In this document: piece by piece, positions 24,691 through 33,375 of the stretch | How the letters are laid out: the number at the start of each line of letters is the position of its first letter | How positions within the stretch are numbered: the stretch's first letter is position 1 | NCBI GenBank assembly: GCA_963766005.1 | Contig: CAVXYG010000004.1 | Span: 1 to 64,000, forward strand | Direction of reading: 5' to 3' | Length of the DNA stretch: 64,000 bases | Origin: CAVXYG01 sp963766005 | GTDB taxonomy: Bacteria; Actinomycetota; Actinomycetes; S36-B12; GCA-2699445 | Translations under genes and position numbers: made by a program | Notes under the pieces: generated by a model | Seen by the model: the letters and a program-made list of their open reading frames with translations, nothing else | What the model was told of the DNA's origin: nothing | Databases searched by the model: none

Positions 24691-25880
24691 CCCACGCCGG
24701 CCTCACGCCGCTGCCGCCGCACCAGCCCGGCGATGGTGTCGGCGAGGCGATCCACGGCCGCCTCGGAGCAGCCCGGCGGCAGCGAGATGCGCAGGTTGCC
24801 GTGGGTGAGCGCCCCGATGGCCGTGAGGACGTGGCTGGGTCGCTTGGTATCGGATGTGCAGGCGCTGCCGGAGTGCACGGCGAACCCGGCGCGGCCGAGG
24901 TCGTCGACGAGTTGGTCGGCGTTGACGTAGAGCAGCGACACGGAGAGCAGGTAGCCCAGCCGGTGGGCGCTGGCGCCGAGGATGCGCAGCTGCGGCGTCG
25001 TCGCGTCGAGCCGCGCCGCCAGTCGATCCCGCAGCACCGCGATCCGCTGCTCCTCGCGATCGACATCCGGGGACGGCAGCGTCATCGCGGCAGCGGCCAC
25101 CAGCGGAACGGCCGCTCGGCCGGGGAATCGGTCGGTGCCCGTGGCGGGTGGGGCAGGGGTCCACTGGACACCGGTCCGGCAGGCCACCACGGCGATGCCG
25201 GGGGGGCCGCCCCAGACCACCGGTTCCAGCACGATGCAGTCCCAGCGGCGCGGCAGATCGGCGCGCCGCCGGATCGCGGTGGCATCGACGAGCAGAGCGG
25301 CGCGTCCGGCGACGGCGCCCGCGATCTCGTCGATGGGCTGCATGGTGCCGATCTCGCGGTTCGCGGCTTGGACCGCGACCAGCGCTGCCGGCCCGGTCAG
25401 GAGGGGATCGGCCAGATCGACCACCCCGGCCGCGGAGACCCCGAGGTGACCGACGCGATCGCCGCCGACCCGGCCATCCAGTGCACGCAGCAGGGCCAGC
25501 CGCTCCAACGGTGACACGACCACCGGGGCGTCCCCGAGTCCGCCGCTCCCGCGCACCAGCGCCTGGGCCGCCGCGGCCAGGGCGGCGTCGCCGTTCGGCG
25601 CAAACCAGATCTCCTGCGCCCCGCAGTCCAGGAATGCGGCGCACCGCGCACGGCTCTCGCCGAGCACCGCGCCCGCCCGTGCTGCCCATGCGTGGCGGCC
25701 GACCGGGTCAGCCCAGGCGCGGTCCCAGCCGGCCGCGAGCCAGTCCCTACAGGCGTCGCTGGGCGGCAGCCCAGCCGCAGCATCGAAGAAGCCAGGGGGT
25801 GTCCACGCCGGTATCCGGACGTCGGAATCTGCCGCTGCGGAGCGCTCGGCCCCGGCTTGATCCCGATGGCGCTCAGCCAC
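24687..25880 (-). CDS. Cysteine desulfurase-like class V aminotransferase without PLP lysine
   Basis: A 397-residue fold-type I protein similar to NifS/IscS and to actinobacterial desulfurases paired with TusA. It has FDAAAGLPPSDACRDWLA, NREIGTMQPIDEIA, LLVDATAIRRRADLP, the C-terminal SGSACTSDTKRPSHVLTAIG with a catalytic-loop cysteine, and LRISLPPGCSEA. At the place where the family has S-A-[HR]-K before WGGPxG, this protein reads LEPVVWGGPPG, so the lysine that binds pyridoxal phosphate is replaced by valine. It is therefore either a PLP-independent partner of TusA or a protein with another role. It is the first gene of a minus-strand pair with tusA and diverges from ctaC. Confidence 0.8.
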   Translation of the reverse strand: MAERHRDQAGAERSAAADSDVRIPAWTPPGFFDAAAGLPPSDACRDWLAAGWDRAWADPVGRHAWAARAGAVLGESRARCAAFLDCGAQEIWFAPNGDAALAAAAQALVRGSGGLGDAPVVVSPLERLALLRALDGRVGGDRVGHLGVSAAGVVDLADPLLTGPAALVAVQAANREIGTMQPIDEIAGAVAGRAALLVDATAIRRRADLPRRWDCIVLEPVVWGGPPGIAVVACRTGVQWTPAPPATGTDRFPGRAAVPLVAAAAMTLPSPDVDREEQRIAVLRDRLAARLDATTPQLRILGASAHRLGYLLSVSLLYVNADQLVDDLGRAGFAVHSGSACTSDTKRPSHVLTAIGALTHGNLRISLPPGCSEAAVDRLADTIAGLVRRQRREAGVG

Positions 25881-26044
25881 GATGTGCGGACCTCACCATG
25901 CCACTGTAGAGGTGTCCCCCAACGCCCATTGGCAGCAATCGGTTGCGGTAGTCTGCCGCAGGAGACCTCTGCAGCAGGTTCCCCCGTCACCGCACGGATC
26001 GGGCCGCTGCCTGAGGAGGATCATCAAGGTTGGAGGGGCCAGGG
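25881..26044. promoter_or_regulatory. Divergent promoter region, desulfurase-like / ctaC
   Basis: One hundred and sixty-four bases between divergent genes. A TAGTCT hexamer at 25949-25954 fits the actinobacterial TAnnnT -10, with TTGGCA at 25929-25934 at a short 14-base spacing, so the promoter assignment for ctaC is weak. TTGGAGGGG just before 26045 is the ctaC ribosome binding region. Confidence 0.35.
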
Positions 26045-26878
26045 ATGAACGCTCATCACGCGCATGAGCCGCCGCGGCGACGGCGACGCGTCATCGGTCG
26101 GGGACTGCTGGCGGTCGCGGCGCTCGTGGCCGTGACCGGGTGCTCTGCCCGAGAGGTGGCATTCCTGGACCTCCCCGAGGCGGCTACGGAGCAGGCCAGC
26201 ATCGTGGAGTCCTTCTGGGAGGGCGCCTGGATCGCCGCGTGGGCGGTCGGCATCTTCACCTGGGGGCTGATGATCTGGGCCTTCGTCGCCTACCGCCGGC
26301 GCAAGAAGGACGACCCGATTCCGGAGCAGACCCGGTACAACGTCCCGATCGAGGTCCTCTACACCGTGGTCCCGTTGATCATGGTGTTCGGGATCTTCGC
26401 CTTCGCCCTGCGCGACGGCTCGGAGTTGACCAAGCTCAGCGACGACCCCGACAACACGGTCCAGGTGGTGGGCTTCCGGTGGAGTTGGACCTTCAACTAC
26501 GTCGATGAGAACGCCTACGAGATCGGCACGCCGCAGGACTTCCCGACGTTGTGGCTGCCGGTGGACGAGACGGTCCGCTTCGAGCTCAACAGCCCGGATG
26601 TCGTGCACTCCTTCTGGGTCCCCTCGTGGCTGTACAAGCTCGACGTGGTGCCCGGCCAGACCAACGTGTTCGAGGTCACGCCGAACCAGATCGGCGAATT
26701 CGACGGCAAGTGCGCCGAGCTCTGCGGTACCGACCACTCGCGCATGTTGTTCAACGTCAAGGTGGTGACCCGCGAGGACTACGACGCCCACATCGAGGAC
26801 CTCAAGGCCATCGGCCAGGAAGGCCAGCTGGAGACCCCGCGGGTCAATAGTGAGGGCGACATCAGGAGGAAGTCGTGA
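26045..26878 (+). CDS. ctaC: Cytochrome aa3 oxidase subunit II
   Basis: Copper-A subunit of the terminal oxidase, taking electrons from the cytochrome cc of QcrC. The 277-residue lipoprotein precursor has a basic N-terminus, a signal ending in the lipobox VTGC, and two membrane helices (about 60-82 and 100-123) around VPIEVLYTVVPLIMVFGIF. A cupredoxin domain follows with the CuA ligands in VHSFWVPSW and CAELCGTDHSRM. The ATG at 26045 follows TTGGAGGGGCCAGGG; a TTG five codons upstream is less likely. It overlaps ctaD by four bases (GTGA). It opens the ctaC-ctaD-ctaF operon. Confidence 0.96.
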   Translation: MNAHHAHEPPRRRRRVIGRGLLAVAALVAVTGCSAREVAFLDLPEAATEQASIVESFWEGAWIAAWAVGIFTWGLMIWAFVAYRRRKKDDPIPEQTRYNVPIEVLYTVVPLIMVFGIFAFALRDGSELTKLSDDPDNTVQVVGFRWSWTFNYVDENAYEIGTPQDFPTLWLPVDETVRFELNSPDVVHSFWVPSWLYKLDVVPGQTNVFEVTPNQIGEFDGKCAELCGTDHSRMLFNVKVVTREDYDAHIEDLKAIGQEGQLETPRVNSEGDIRRKS

Positions 26879-28626
26879 CCATTCTCGCCGAGCCGCCCCG
26901 CGAGACCGCGGCGCCAACCTACGAGCCCCGCTCCAACCCGAAACTCGGACGCACGATCATCAACTGGATCACGTCGACCGACCACAAGGTCATCGGGTAC
27001 ATGTACCTGATCCAGTCCTTCGTCTTCTTCCTCATCGCCGGGGCGATGGCGATCGTCATCCGCGCCGAGTTGACAGCCCCGGACATGCAGTTCGTCTCGC
27101 TGGAGCAGTACAACCAGCTGTTCACGATGCACGGCACGATCATGCTGTTCCTGTTCGCGACGCCGCTGTTCGTCGGGCTGGGCAACGTCATCATGCCGCT
27201 GCAGATCGGTGCCCCCGACGTGGCGTTCCCGCGACTGAACATGCTGGGCTTCTGGCTCTTCTTCTTCGGTGGCCTGACGGCCTCGCTGAGCCTGATCACG
27301 CCTGGCGGTGCGCCGTCCTTCGGATGGACCGCCTATGCACCGCTCTCGGGCGCGCTGCACAGCCCCTCGGTCGGGGGCGACCTGTGGCTGCTCGGCCTCG
27401 CCATGGGCGGCCTGGGAACGATCCTCGGCGGCGTCAACTTCATCACGACCATCTTCTGCATGCGTGCTCCGGGCATGACCATGTTCCGGATGCCGGTGTT
27501 CTCCTGGACGATCCTGGTGACCAGCGTCCTGGTCATCATGTGCTTCCCGGTCCTCGCTGCGGCTCTCGTCGTGCTCGCCATTGACCGCAGCTACGGGTCG
27601 GTGGTCTTCGCGCCGGAGAACGGCGGCGCCATCCTCTGGCAGCACTTGTTCTGGTTCTTCGGCCACCCCGAGGTGTACATCCTGGCGCTGCCGTTCTTCG
27701 GCGTTGCCAGCGAAATCATCCCGGTGTTCAGCCGAAAGCCGATCTTCGGCTACAAGGGGCTCGTGTTCGCGACGATCGCGATCGCGGGCTTGTCGATGGC
27801 TGTGTGGGCCCACCACATGTATGTCAGCGGCTCGGTCTACCTGCCGTGGTTCGCGCTGTTGACGATGCTGATCGCCGTGCCGACCGGAGTGAAGTTCTTC
27901 AACTGGATCGGCACGATGTGGCGGGGATCGATCTCGTTCGATACCCCGATGCTGTGGACCTGCGGCTTCCTCGTGACATTCCTCTTCGGCGGCCTGACCG
28001 GCGTGATCCTGGCCTCCCCGCCGCTGGACTTCCACGTCTCGGATTCCTACTTCGTGGTGGCGCACTTCCACTACACGGTGTTCGGCACGGTGGTGTTCCT
28101 CACGTTCGCGGCCTACTTCTTCTGGTGGCCCAAGTGGACGGGGAAGATGCTCGACGAGCGACTGGGCAAGATCCAGTTCTGGTTCCTGTTCATCGGGTTC
28201 CAGGTGACGTTCCTGGTGCAGCATTGGCTTGGCGTCCAGGGCATGCCGCGCCGCTATGGCGACTACCTGGAGAGCGACAACTTCACCACGCTCAACCAGG
28301 TGTCCACCTTCGGCGCCGCTCTCCTCACGATCTCGACGCTCATCTTCCTGTACAACGTCTACAAGACCTCCCGCCACGCGCCGAGGGTCGAAGTGGACGA
28401 TCCCTGGGGCTACGGCGCCTCGCTGGAGTGGGCCACCTCGTGCCCGCCGCCCCGGCACAACTTCGTCCAGCTGCCCCGTATCCGCTCCGAGCGCCCGGCT
28501 TTCGACCTGCACCATCCGGAGTACGCGGCGGCTGACCTGCCGCACCGCGCCAACATCCTCGATGACATCGCTGGCGGACCGGACCTCAAGGGCATCGAGA
28601 ACGTGAACAAGGAGGACGACCGATGA
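26875..28626 (+). CDS. ctaD: Cytochrome aa3 oxidase subunit I
   Basis: Catalytic haem-copper oxidase subunit that reduces O2 and pumps protons. The 583-residue protein has twelve membrane helices. Visible ligands and channels: the haem a histidine in FTMHGTIMLFLF, the CuB/tyrosine site HPEVYILALPFFG, AHHMYVSG for the two CuB histidines, and FHYTVFGTVV near the haem a3/a histidines. The D-channel asparagine/aspartate region GLGNVIMPLQIGAPDVAFPR is present. The soluble C-terminus (about 500-583) with LEWATSCPPPRHNF is typical of Actinobacteria. GTG start, overlapping ctaC by four bases; its stop overlaps the ctaF ATG by four bases. Confidence 0.97.
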   Translation: MTILAEPPRETAAPTYEPRSNPKLGRTIINWITSTDHKVIGYMYLIQSFVFFLIAGAMAIVIRAELTAPDMQFVSLEQYNQLFTMHGTIMLFLFATPLFVGLGNVIMPLQIGAPDVAFPRLNMLGFWLFFFGGLTASLSLITPGGAPSFGWTAYAPLSGALHSPSVGGDLWLLGLAMGGLGTILGGVNFITTIFCMRAPGMTMFRMPVFSWTILVTSVLVIMCFPVLAAALVVLAIDRSYGSVVFAPENGGAILWQHLFWFFGHPEVYILALPFFGVASEIIPVFSRKPIFGYKGLVFATIAIAGLSMAVWAHHMYVSGSVYLPWFALLTMLIAVPTGVKFFNWIGTMWRGSISFDTPMLWTCGFLVTFLFGGLTGVILASPPLDFHVSDSYFVVAHFHYTVFGTVVFLTFAAYFFWWPKWTGKMLDERLGKIQFWFLFIGFQVTFLVQHWLGVQGMPRRYGDYLESDNFTTLNQVSTFGAALLTISTLIFLYNVYKTSRHAPRVEVDDPWGYGASLEWATSCPPPRHNFVQLPRIRSERPAFDLHHPEYAAADLPHRANILDDIAGGPDLKGIENVNKEDDR

Positions 28627-29021
28627 AGATCGAGGGGTGGCTCTTCGGGGCCGGTGCCATCTTCTACCTCCTCGTCACCGGCATCTATGCCTGGCTCAGC
28701 GAGGACTGGACGGTGGGAACCCCGCTGCTGCTCTTCACGGGGTTCTTGGCGCTCATCGTCGCGTACTACGTCCTGTTTACCTCGAAGCGCGTCTATCCGC
28801 GGCCTGAGGATCGGATGGACGGCGAGATCGACGAGGCGGACCCGGAGTACGGCTTCTTCAGCCCCCATTCGTGGTGGCCGCTGGTGATGGGCTTCTCCTG
28901 CTTCATGGTCGTGCTCGGCTTCATCTTCGCGAACTGGCTCCTGGCCTTCGGCGCGATCGCGGTGGTCTTCGCGGCGGCAGGATGGCTGTTCGAGTACTAC
29001 ATCGGACCGCACGCGCACTGA
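28623..29021 (+). CDS. ctaF: Cytochrome aa3 oxidase subunit IV
   Basis: A 132-residue small membrane subunit specific to actinobacterial aa3 oxidase. Four helices: AGAIFYLLVTGIYAWLS, TPLLLFTGFLALIVAYYVLF, WPLVMGFSCFMVVLGFIFANW and AFGAIAVVFAAAGWLFEYY, ending GPHAH. It carries a polar loop with RPEDRMDGEIDEADPEYG between helices 2 and 3. Its ATG overlaps the ctaD stop (ATGA), so translation is coupled. It is needed for oxidase and supercomplex assembly in related bacteria. Confidence 0.95.
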   Translation: MKIEGWLFGAGAIFYLLVTGIYAWLSEDWTVGTPLLLFTGFLALIVAYYVLFTSKRVYPRPEDRMDGEIDEADPEYGFFSPHSWWPLVMGFSCFMVVLGFIFANWLLAFGAIAVVFAAAGWLFEYYIGPHAH

Positions 29022-29050
29022 CCTCCCGCAGAACCCTTCCCCGGCTTTGC

Positions 29051-29078
29051 TGACCTGGAGACCAAGGCCGCCTACACT
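29051..29078 (+). promoter_or_regulatory. Possible promoter of the L,D-transpeptidase gene
   Basis: TGACCT (29051-29056) and TACACT (29073-29078) are spaced 16 bases apart, upstream of the start at 29130, and the TACACT fits the TAnnnT -10 pattern. The -35 is weak. Confidence 0.3.
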
Positions 29079-29129
29079 GGCGGGGACACCGACCGTCGGA
29101 CTCCCTGCTGGGGGAGGGAACGGGAAGAG

Positions 29130-30323
29130 ATGCCGGTTCGCAACGGGAGAGCCCCTCGATCACGACTCGCGGCAGCAGCGCTCACGATCGCTGCCATGAC
29201 AGCAGCGTGCTCACCGACTATCGACGTGCGCACCGCCGCAATTCCGGATGCCAGCCAGGTCGTGGTGGAAGCCGGCTTCCTGGGCCAGGATGAGGTGGAA
29301 TTTCGTGAGCCGCTCGTGCTGTCGACGGATCGGGGTCGCCTGACGTCGGTCACGGTCACCGACCCCGAAGGCGATGTCCTGCCCGGCGAGTTGCGCAATG
29401 GGGGCACCGAGTGGGTGATCCCCGCCGATTCGTTGGACATGTCCACCAAGTACGCCGTCACGGCCGAGGCAGTGGATCGGTATGGGACGCAGTTGGTGGA
29501 GCAGTCCGGGTTCACCACGATCGTGCCCAGCAACGAGCTGGACTATTCCTTCTCCTTGAACGACGGCGCAACCTATGGCGTGGGGATGCCGCTGACCGTG
29601 CGCTTCAGCCAACCCGTCGCGGACAAGGCTGCGGTAGAGCGTCGCCTGCAACTGACCACGTCGGTGCCCGTGGAAGGCAGTTGGAGCTGGCGCGGCGAAC
29701 GCACGATCACGTATCGCCCAAAGGACTATTGGCCGGCGGGAGTGAAGGTCAGCGTTGCTGCGAACATGCGCGGGGTGGAGCCGGAGCCTGGCCTCTTCGG
29801 CGTGGCAGACCGTTCCATGGGATTCGCGATCGGCAGCTCCTTCATCGGGGTCGTCGACGCCGATCGGCACACCATGACGGTGCGACGCAACGGAGAGGTC
29901 GTCCGGACGGTCCCGATCACCACCGGCAAGCCTGGCTGGGAGACCCGCAGCGGCATCAAGGTCATCATGTCCAAGGAACGGCATGTGATCATGGACGCTG
30001 GCACGCTCGGCGTCGACCGCGAGGATCCCGAGTACTACCGACTCGATGTCGACTACGCGTTGCGGATCACGACGTCGGGGGAGTTCGTGCACGCGGCTCC
30101 GTGGAGCGTGGACGATCAGGGCAAGGCAAACGTGAGCCATGGCTGTGTCGGCATGAGCACGGACAGTGCGGCGTGGTTCTACAACAACGCCCAAGTGGGC
30201 GATGTCGTGCAAGTCATCAACACCGGGCGCGTCCAGGACCGCGGTAACGGCATCACCGTCTGGAACGAGTCCTGGGAGTCGTGGAAGGCCGGGAGCGCGC
30301 TAGCGGCGGCACCGGCAGCCTGA
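29130..30323 (+). CDS. L,D-transpeptidase (Ldt, Ig-like plus YkuD domains)
   Basis: Periplasmic peptidoglycan crosslinking enzyme that makes 3-3 links and is the target of carbapenems. The 397-residue protein has a signal peptide with a lipobox-like TAAC (residues about 24-27), two Ig-like domains (about 30-250) and a YkuD catalytic domain. The catalytic motif is HAAPWSVDDQGKANVSHGC, with the nucleophile cysteine in SHGCVGMS. The C-terminal WNESWESWKAG is the usual tail. The ATG at 29130 follows GGGAAGAG. It lies 108 bases after ctaF, a common neighbourhood in Actinobacteria, but it has its own promoter candidate. Confidence 0.94.
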   Translation: MPVRNGRAPRSRLAAAALTIAAMTAACSPTIDVRTAAIPDASQVVVEAGFLGQDEVEFREPLVLSTDRGRLTSVTVTDPEGDVLPGELRNGGTEWVIPADSLDMSTKYAVTAEAVDRYGTQLVEQSGFTTIVPSNELDYSFSLNDGATYGVGMPLTVRFSQPVADKAAVERRLQLTTSVPVEGSWSWRGERTITYRPKDYWPAGVKVSVAANMRGVEPEPGLFGVADRSMGFAIGSSFIGVVDADRHTMTVRRNGEVVRTVPITTGKPGWETRSGIKVIMSKERHVIMDAGTLGVDREDPEYYRLDVDYALRITTSGEFVHAAPWSVDDQGKANVSHGCVGMSTDSAAWFYNNAQVGDVVQVINTGRVQDRGNGITVWNESWESWKAGSALAAAPAA

Positions 30324-31534
30324 AGTCCGCGCGCGGCAGGGGCCTGAGCGGCGGCACCCCTGAGGGGGCCGTTGCCGCTGCGCCGCCTCCGGGGCTGCTG
30401 CGGCTCTCCGGCGCCTGAGACCCGCCTGGTGCGGTCTGAATCCTCAGTTGCCGAGGCCGATCGCCACGGCAAGGAGCATGGATGTCCGGCACTGTCGCGC
30501 CACCGATCGCTGCGGCGAGCGGGCGATGACGCGAGGGGTGAGGACCACGGGCGACACACCGGATGCGGCGTACGGCTGCGCCGCGAGACTTGGTCCGTGG
30601 TGACCCATCGCAGCGTCATCGGAGCAGCGGTCCGGGCGGTTCCTGATCGAGGTCGTCGAGGACTGAATCCGCCGCGGTGCAGGTGGCGTGTTCGTGCAGA
30701 TGATCTTGCAGTGACGGACAGCCGCCACCGGCGCGCCGCCGCTCCGTGGTGAGCAGCTGGGCTACTTGCCGGGAAGCCTCATCTCGTTTGTGGCACTGGC
30801 GTCGGCGTCGCGTAGTGCGGAAGTCAGCCCAATCGAGATGAGGCTTCCCGGCACACTCAAGGCTTCAGCCGGCGACAAGGCTGGTTGCCGGAAGCGTGGG
30901 CGGACACGGTCATCGCCGTTGGCCATGGTGCGTGTCGAGTCGGCGTGCTGGCAGCAGGCCCGGTCGTTCACCCATGACTGGCCCTGCTGGCCTTGCTGCG
31001 ATCCCGGGAAGAGATCCGCGCGGCTGGATGTCGTGGTTGCCGCCGAAGAAGGCCGGCTGATAGGCCCCTCGGATGCGGCCGGGAAGTTGGCGAACCCCCC
31101 GCCCCGTGGCCGCCGATGGTGGTTCCGGCATCGACCGGGGGGTTCCGCTTGGCCTCGATGCCAGCACGATGTTCGCCGAGCGATCCCCGAGGGCAGTGAG
31201 CCTCGGCGTGGTCCGGCTGAGTCCGGCCATGCGGGCCATCACCGCTCGAGTCCGCGAGGTCGATGACGCATGGGGCATCGAGTTTGCCACTGAGTCGGTC
31301 CTTGGCCGGGGCCAGGACGACGTCAGTCATGGTGAACACCTACTGGCTTCGTGGTGACGAACAGTCACCGTGACCCACCTTGGTGTCGATGCTCTCCGCG
31401 TTGCAGCATCCCGAGGCGCGCCATGCTCGGCCGGACTTGTGGACGTCGCGCTTGTGCCGGGCGGTCGGCCAACGGCCAGCCGCCGGCGCATCGGTGATTC
31501 GTGGCGGGGGAGCGAGGTCGCGCTTCCGGGAATT
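30324..31534. other. Gene-free stretch of about 1.2 kb
   Basis: Between the transpeptidase and qcrB I find no supported gene. Several open frames of 70-165 codons occur on both strands without family resemblance, plausible start signals or consistent third-position bias. The main structure is a 20-bp perfect inverted repeat at 30767-30853, described separately. The stretch may be a relic island inserted between the two halves of the respiratory locus. Confidence 0.4.
30767..30853. repeat. Long inverted repeat, MITE-like or transposon end
   Basis: TGCCGGGAAGCCTCATCTCG at 30767-30786 is repeated exactly in inverted orientation at 30834-30853. After the match, one base differs and three more (TTG) match. 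The 47-base centre has no gene. It could be a miniature element, the end of a lost insertion sequence, or a strong hairpin. Short flanking direct repeats could not be established. Confidence 0.65.
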
Positions 31535-31571
31535 GCCTGAGCCCCCGGGAGCGAATCCCGGGGGCTCAGGC
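31535..31571 (-). terminator. Terminator of the ctaE-qcrCAB operon
   Basis: A perfect 16-bp stem (GCCTGAGCCCCCGGGA at 31535-31550, and its complement at 31556-31571) with a 5-base loop lies 20 bases downstream of the qcrB stop on the minus strand. No T-tract follows. Confidence 0.8.
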
Positions 31572-31590
31572 GAGGCAGGCCGCAGCGCGA

Positions 31591-33375
31591 CTACTTCGTC
31601 TCGCCCGGTTTCGGTTGTGCCCGGTTGGTGAAGCCTTCCTTGGGCGCCTCGCCGTGCGCCAACTCCTGCTGCTCGCGGTTCGTCAGCGGCTGGCCCGGTT
31701 TGTGGAGGACACCGCCGTCGCCGGTTACCGTGATCAGCGCATCCTGCTCGTGCAGCGGGGCTTCGAGGTCGGCGAGTTCGCCGACATGATGCTCCGCCTC
31801 TGCCAACTCCTCCTCGCTGGGGCGTGCGACGGTGTCGCCGAGGAAGAACCGCGAAGCGGCGGCGCGGAGCTTGCTGCCGCGGGCCTTCGGGTTCTTCACG
31901 CCAGCCTCGTCCGTGGCGGGCAGTTGGGCCAGCGGCTGGAGATCCTCCTTGGCCAGGATCTTGGCGCGCTCCTCCACCGACAGTTCCCCGTGGACCTCGA
32001 TGAACTCGCCGTCCGGCAGACGCAGCACGCGCCCAGTCTCGAAGCCGTGGAGCAACTTGTCGCGATCGCGACGCTGCAGGCCGAGGCAGATGCGCTTCGT
32101 GACGAGGAAGGCGATCGGCGGCAGCACGACGATCGCGATGCGGAAGAACCAGATGAGTTCGTTGATCGAAAGGTTGAACGCCACGGCGAAGATGTCGTTA
32201 CCACCGGCGATCCACAGCAGCGTGTAGAAGACGATCGCCATCACCCCAAGCCCGGTCCGGGTCGGGTTGTTCCGCGGGCGGTCCAACAGGTTGTGCTCGC
32301 GGGTGTCGCCCGTCGCCCACTTCTCAATCCACGGATACAGACCCAGCAGCGTGAACAGCAGGCCCGGAATGATGGCCGCAGGAATCAGCACGTTCAGGGA
32401 GAGCGTCCACCCGAAGATCACCGGTTCCAGGTTGGGCATGATGCGCAGCGCGCCGTCGAGCCAGCCGATGTACCAGTCGGGCTGCGTACCAGCGCTGACC
32501 TGGTCGGGCAGGTACGGGCCGAAGATCCAGACCGGGTTGATCGTCACCGTGCCGGCGATGAGGACGATGAGGCCGAACACGAGGAAGAAGAACCCGCCCG
32601 CCTTGGCCATGTAGACCGGCATCAAGGGGTACCCCACGACGTTGGTGTTGGTGCGCCCGGGACCGGGGAACTGGGTGTGCTTCTGGTACCAGACCATCAG
32701 CAGGTGCAGCGTGACCAGGCCCAGGATCAGGCCCGGGACCAGCAGGATGTGGATCCCGTACAACCGGCCGATGATGTCCGTGCCGGGGAACTCCCCACCG
32801 AACAGCAGGGCCGACCCCCAGGTGCCGACGATCGGGATCGACAAGATGATGCCTTCAATGATCCGCAGGCCGGTGCCCGACAGCAGGTCGTCGGGCAAGG
32901 AGTAGCCGGAGAAGCCGGCCGCCAGGGCCATCGTGGTCAGCGCCACGCCGACGACCCAGTTCAACTCGCGCGGCCGACGGAACGCACCGGTGAAGAACAC
33001 GCGGAACATGTGGGCGGCCATGGCAGCGACGAAGATGAGCGCCGCCCAGTGGTGGATCTGGCGCATCAGCAGTCCGCCGCGGACATCGAAGGAGATGTCC
33101 AGCGTCGAGGCATAGGCCTCGGACATCTTCACGCCGCGCAGCGGCTCGTAGGAGCCGTCGTAGATGACCTCCACCATGGAGGGCTTGAAGAACAGCGTCA
33201 GGTAGATGCCCGACAGCAGCACCACGATGAAGCTGTACAGCACCACTTCGCCGAGCATGAAGGACCAGTGGTCGGGGAAGACCTTGTTGAGGTTCTTCTT
33301 GAGCCAGCGATTGCTGCCGACTCGTTGATCGAGATAGGTGGCGGCCGATCCGCCCGCCTTCACCGCCGCGCTCAT
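31591..33375 (-). CDS. qcrB: Menaquinol-cytochrome c reductase cytochrome b subunit
   Basis: Di-haem cytochrome b of the bcc complex, oxidising menaquinol. The 594-residue protein has an N-terminal b6-like half with haem histidines in RQIHHWAALIFVAAMAAHMFR and IHILLVPG...LHLLMVWYQKH, GFSGYSLPDDLLSG, and the Qo-site PDWYIGWLDGALR (the PEWY-type motif, here PDWY). A long cytoplasmic C-terminal extension (about 420-594), typical of Actinobacteria, is present. The ATG at 33375 overlaps the qcrA stop by four bases. It is the last gene of ctaE-qcrC-qcrA-qcrB and is followed by a strong terminator. It is the subunit targeted by Q203-type inhibitors in mycobacteria. Confidence 0.96.
   Translation of the reverse strand: MSAAVKAGGSAATYLDQRVGSNRWLKKNLNKVFPDHWSFMLGEVVLYSFIVVLLSGIYLTLFFKPSMVEVIYDGSYEPLRGVKMSEAYASTLDISFDVRGGLLMRQIHHWAALIFVAAMAAHMFRVFFTGAFRRPRELNWVVGVALTTMALAAGFSGYSLPDDLLSGTGLRIIEGIILSIPIVGTWGSALLFGGEFPGTDIIGRLYGIHILLVPGLILGLVTLHLLMVWYQKHTQFPGPGRTNTNVVGYPLMPVYMAKAGGFFFLVFGLIVLIAGTVTINPVWIFGPYLPDQVSAGTQPDWYIGWLDGALRIMPNLEPVIFGWTLSLNVLIPAAIIPGLLFTLLGLYPWIEKWATGDTREHNLLDRPRNNPTRTGLGVMAIVFYTLLWIAGGNDIFAVAFNLSINELIWFFRIAIVVLPPIAFLVTKRICLGLQRRDRDKLLHGFETGRVLRLPDGEFIEVHGELSVEERAKILAKEDLQPLAQLPATDEAGVKNPKARGSKLRAAASRFFLGDTVARPSEEELAEAEHHVGELADLEAPLHEQDALITVTGDGGVLHKPGQPLTNREQQELAHGEAPKEGFTNRAQPKPGETK

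Noticed and set aside
24687..25880. Calling the desulfurase-like gene a normal cysteine desulfurase
   Set aside because: The PLP lysine is missing in the sequence as given, so the activity cannot be assumed.
26779..28545. Long minus-strand open frame opposite ctaD
   Set aside because: Antisense shadow; ctaD is unmistakable on the other strand.
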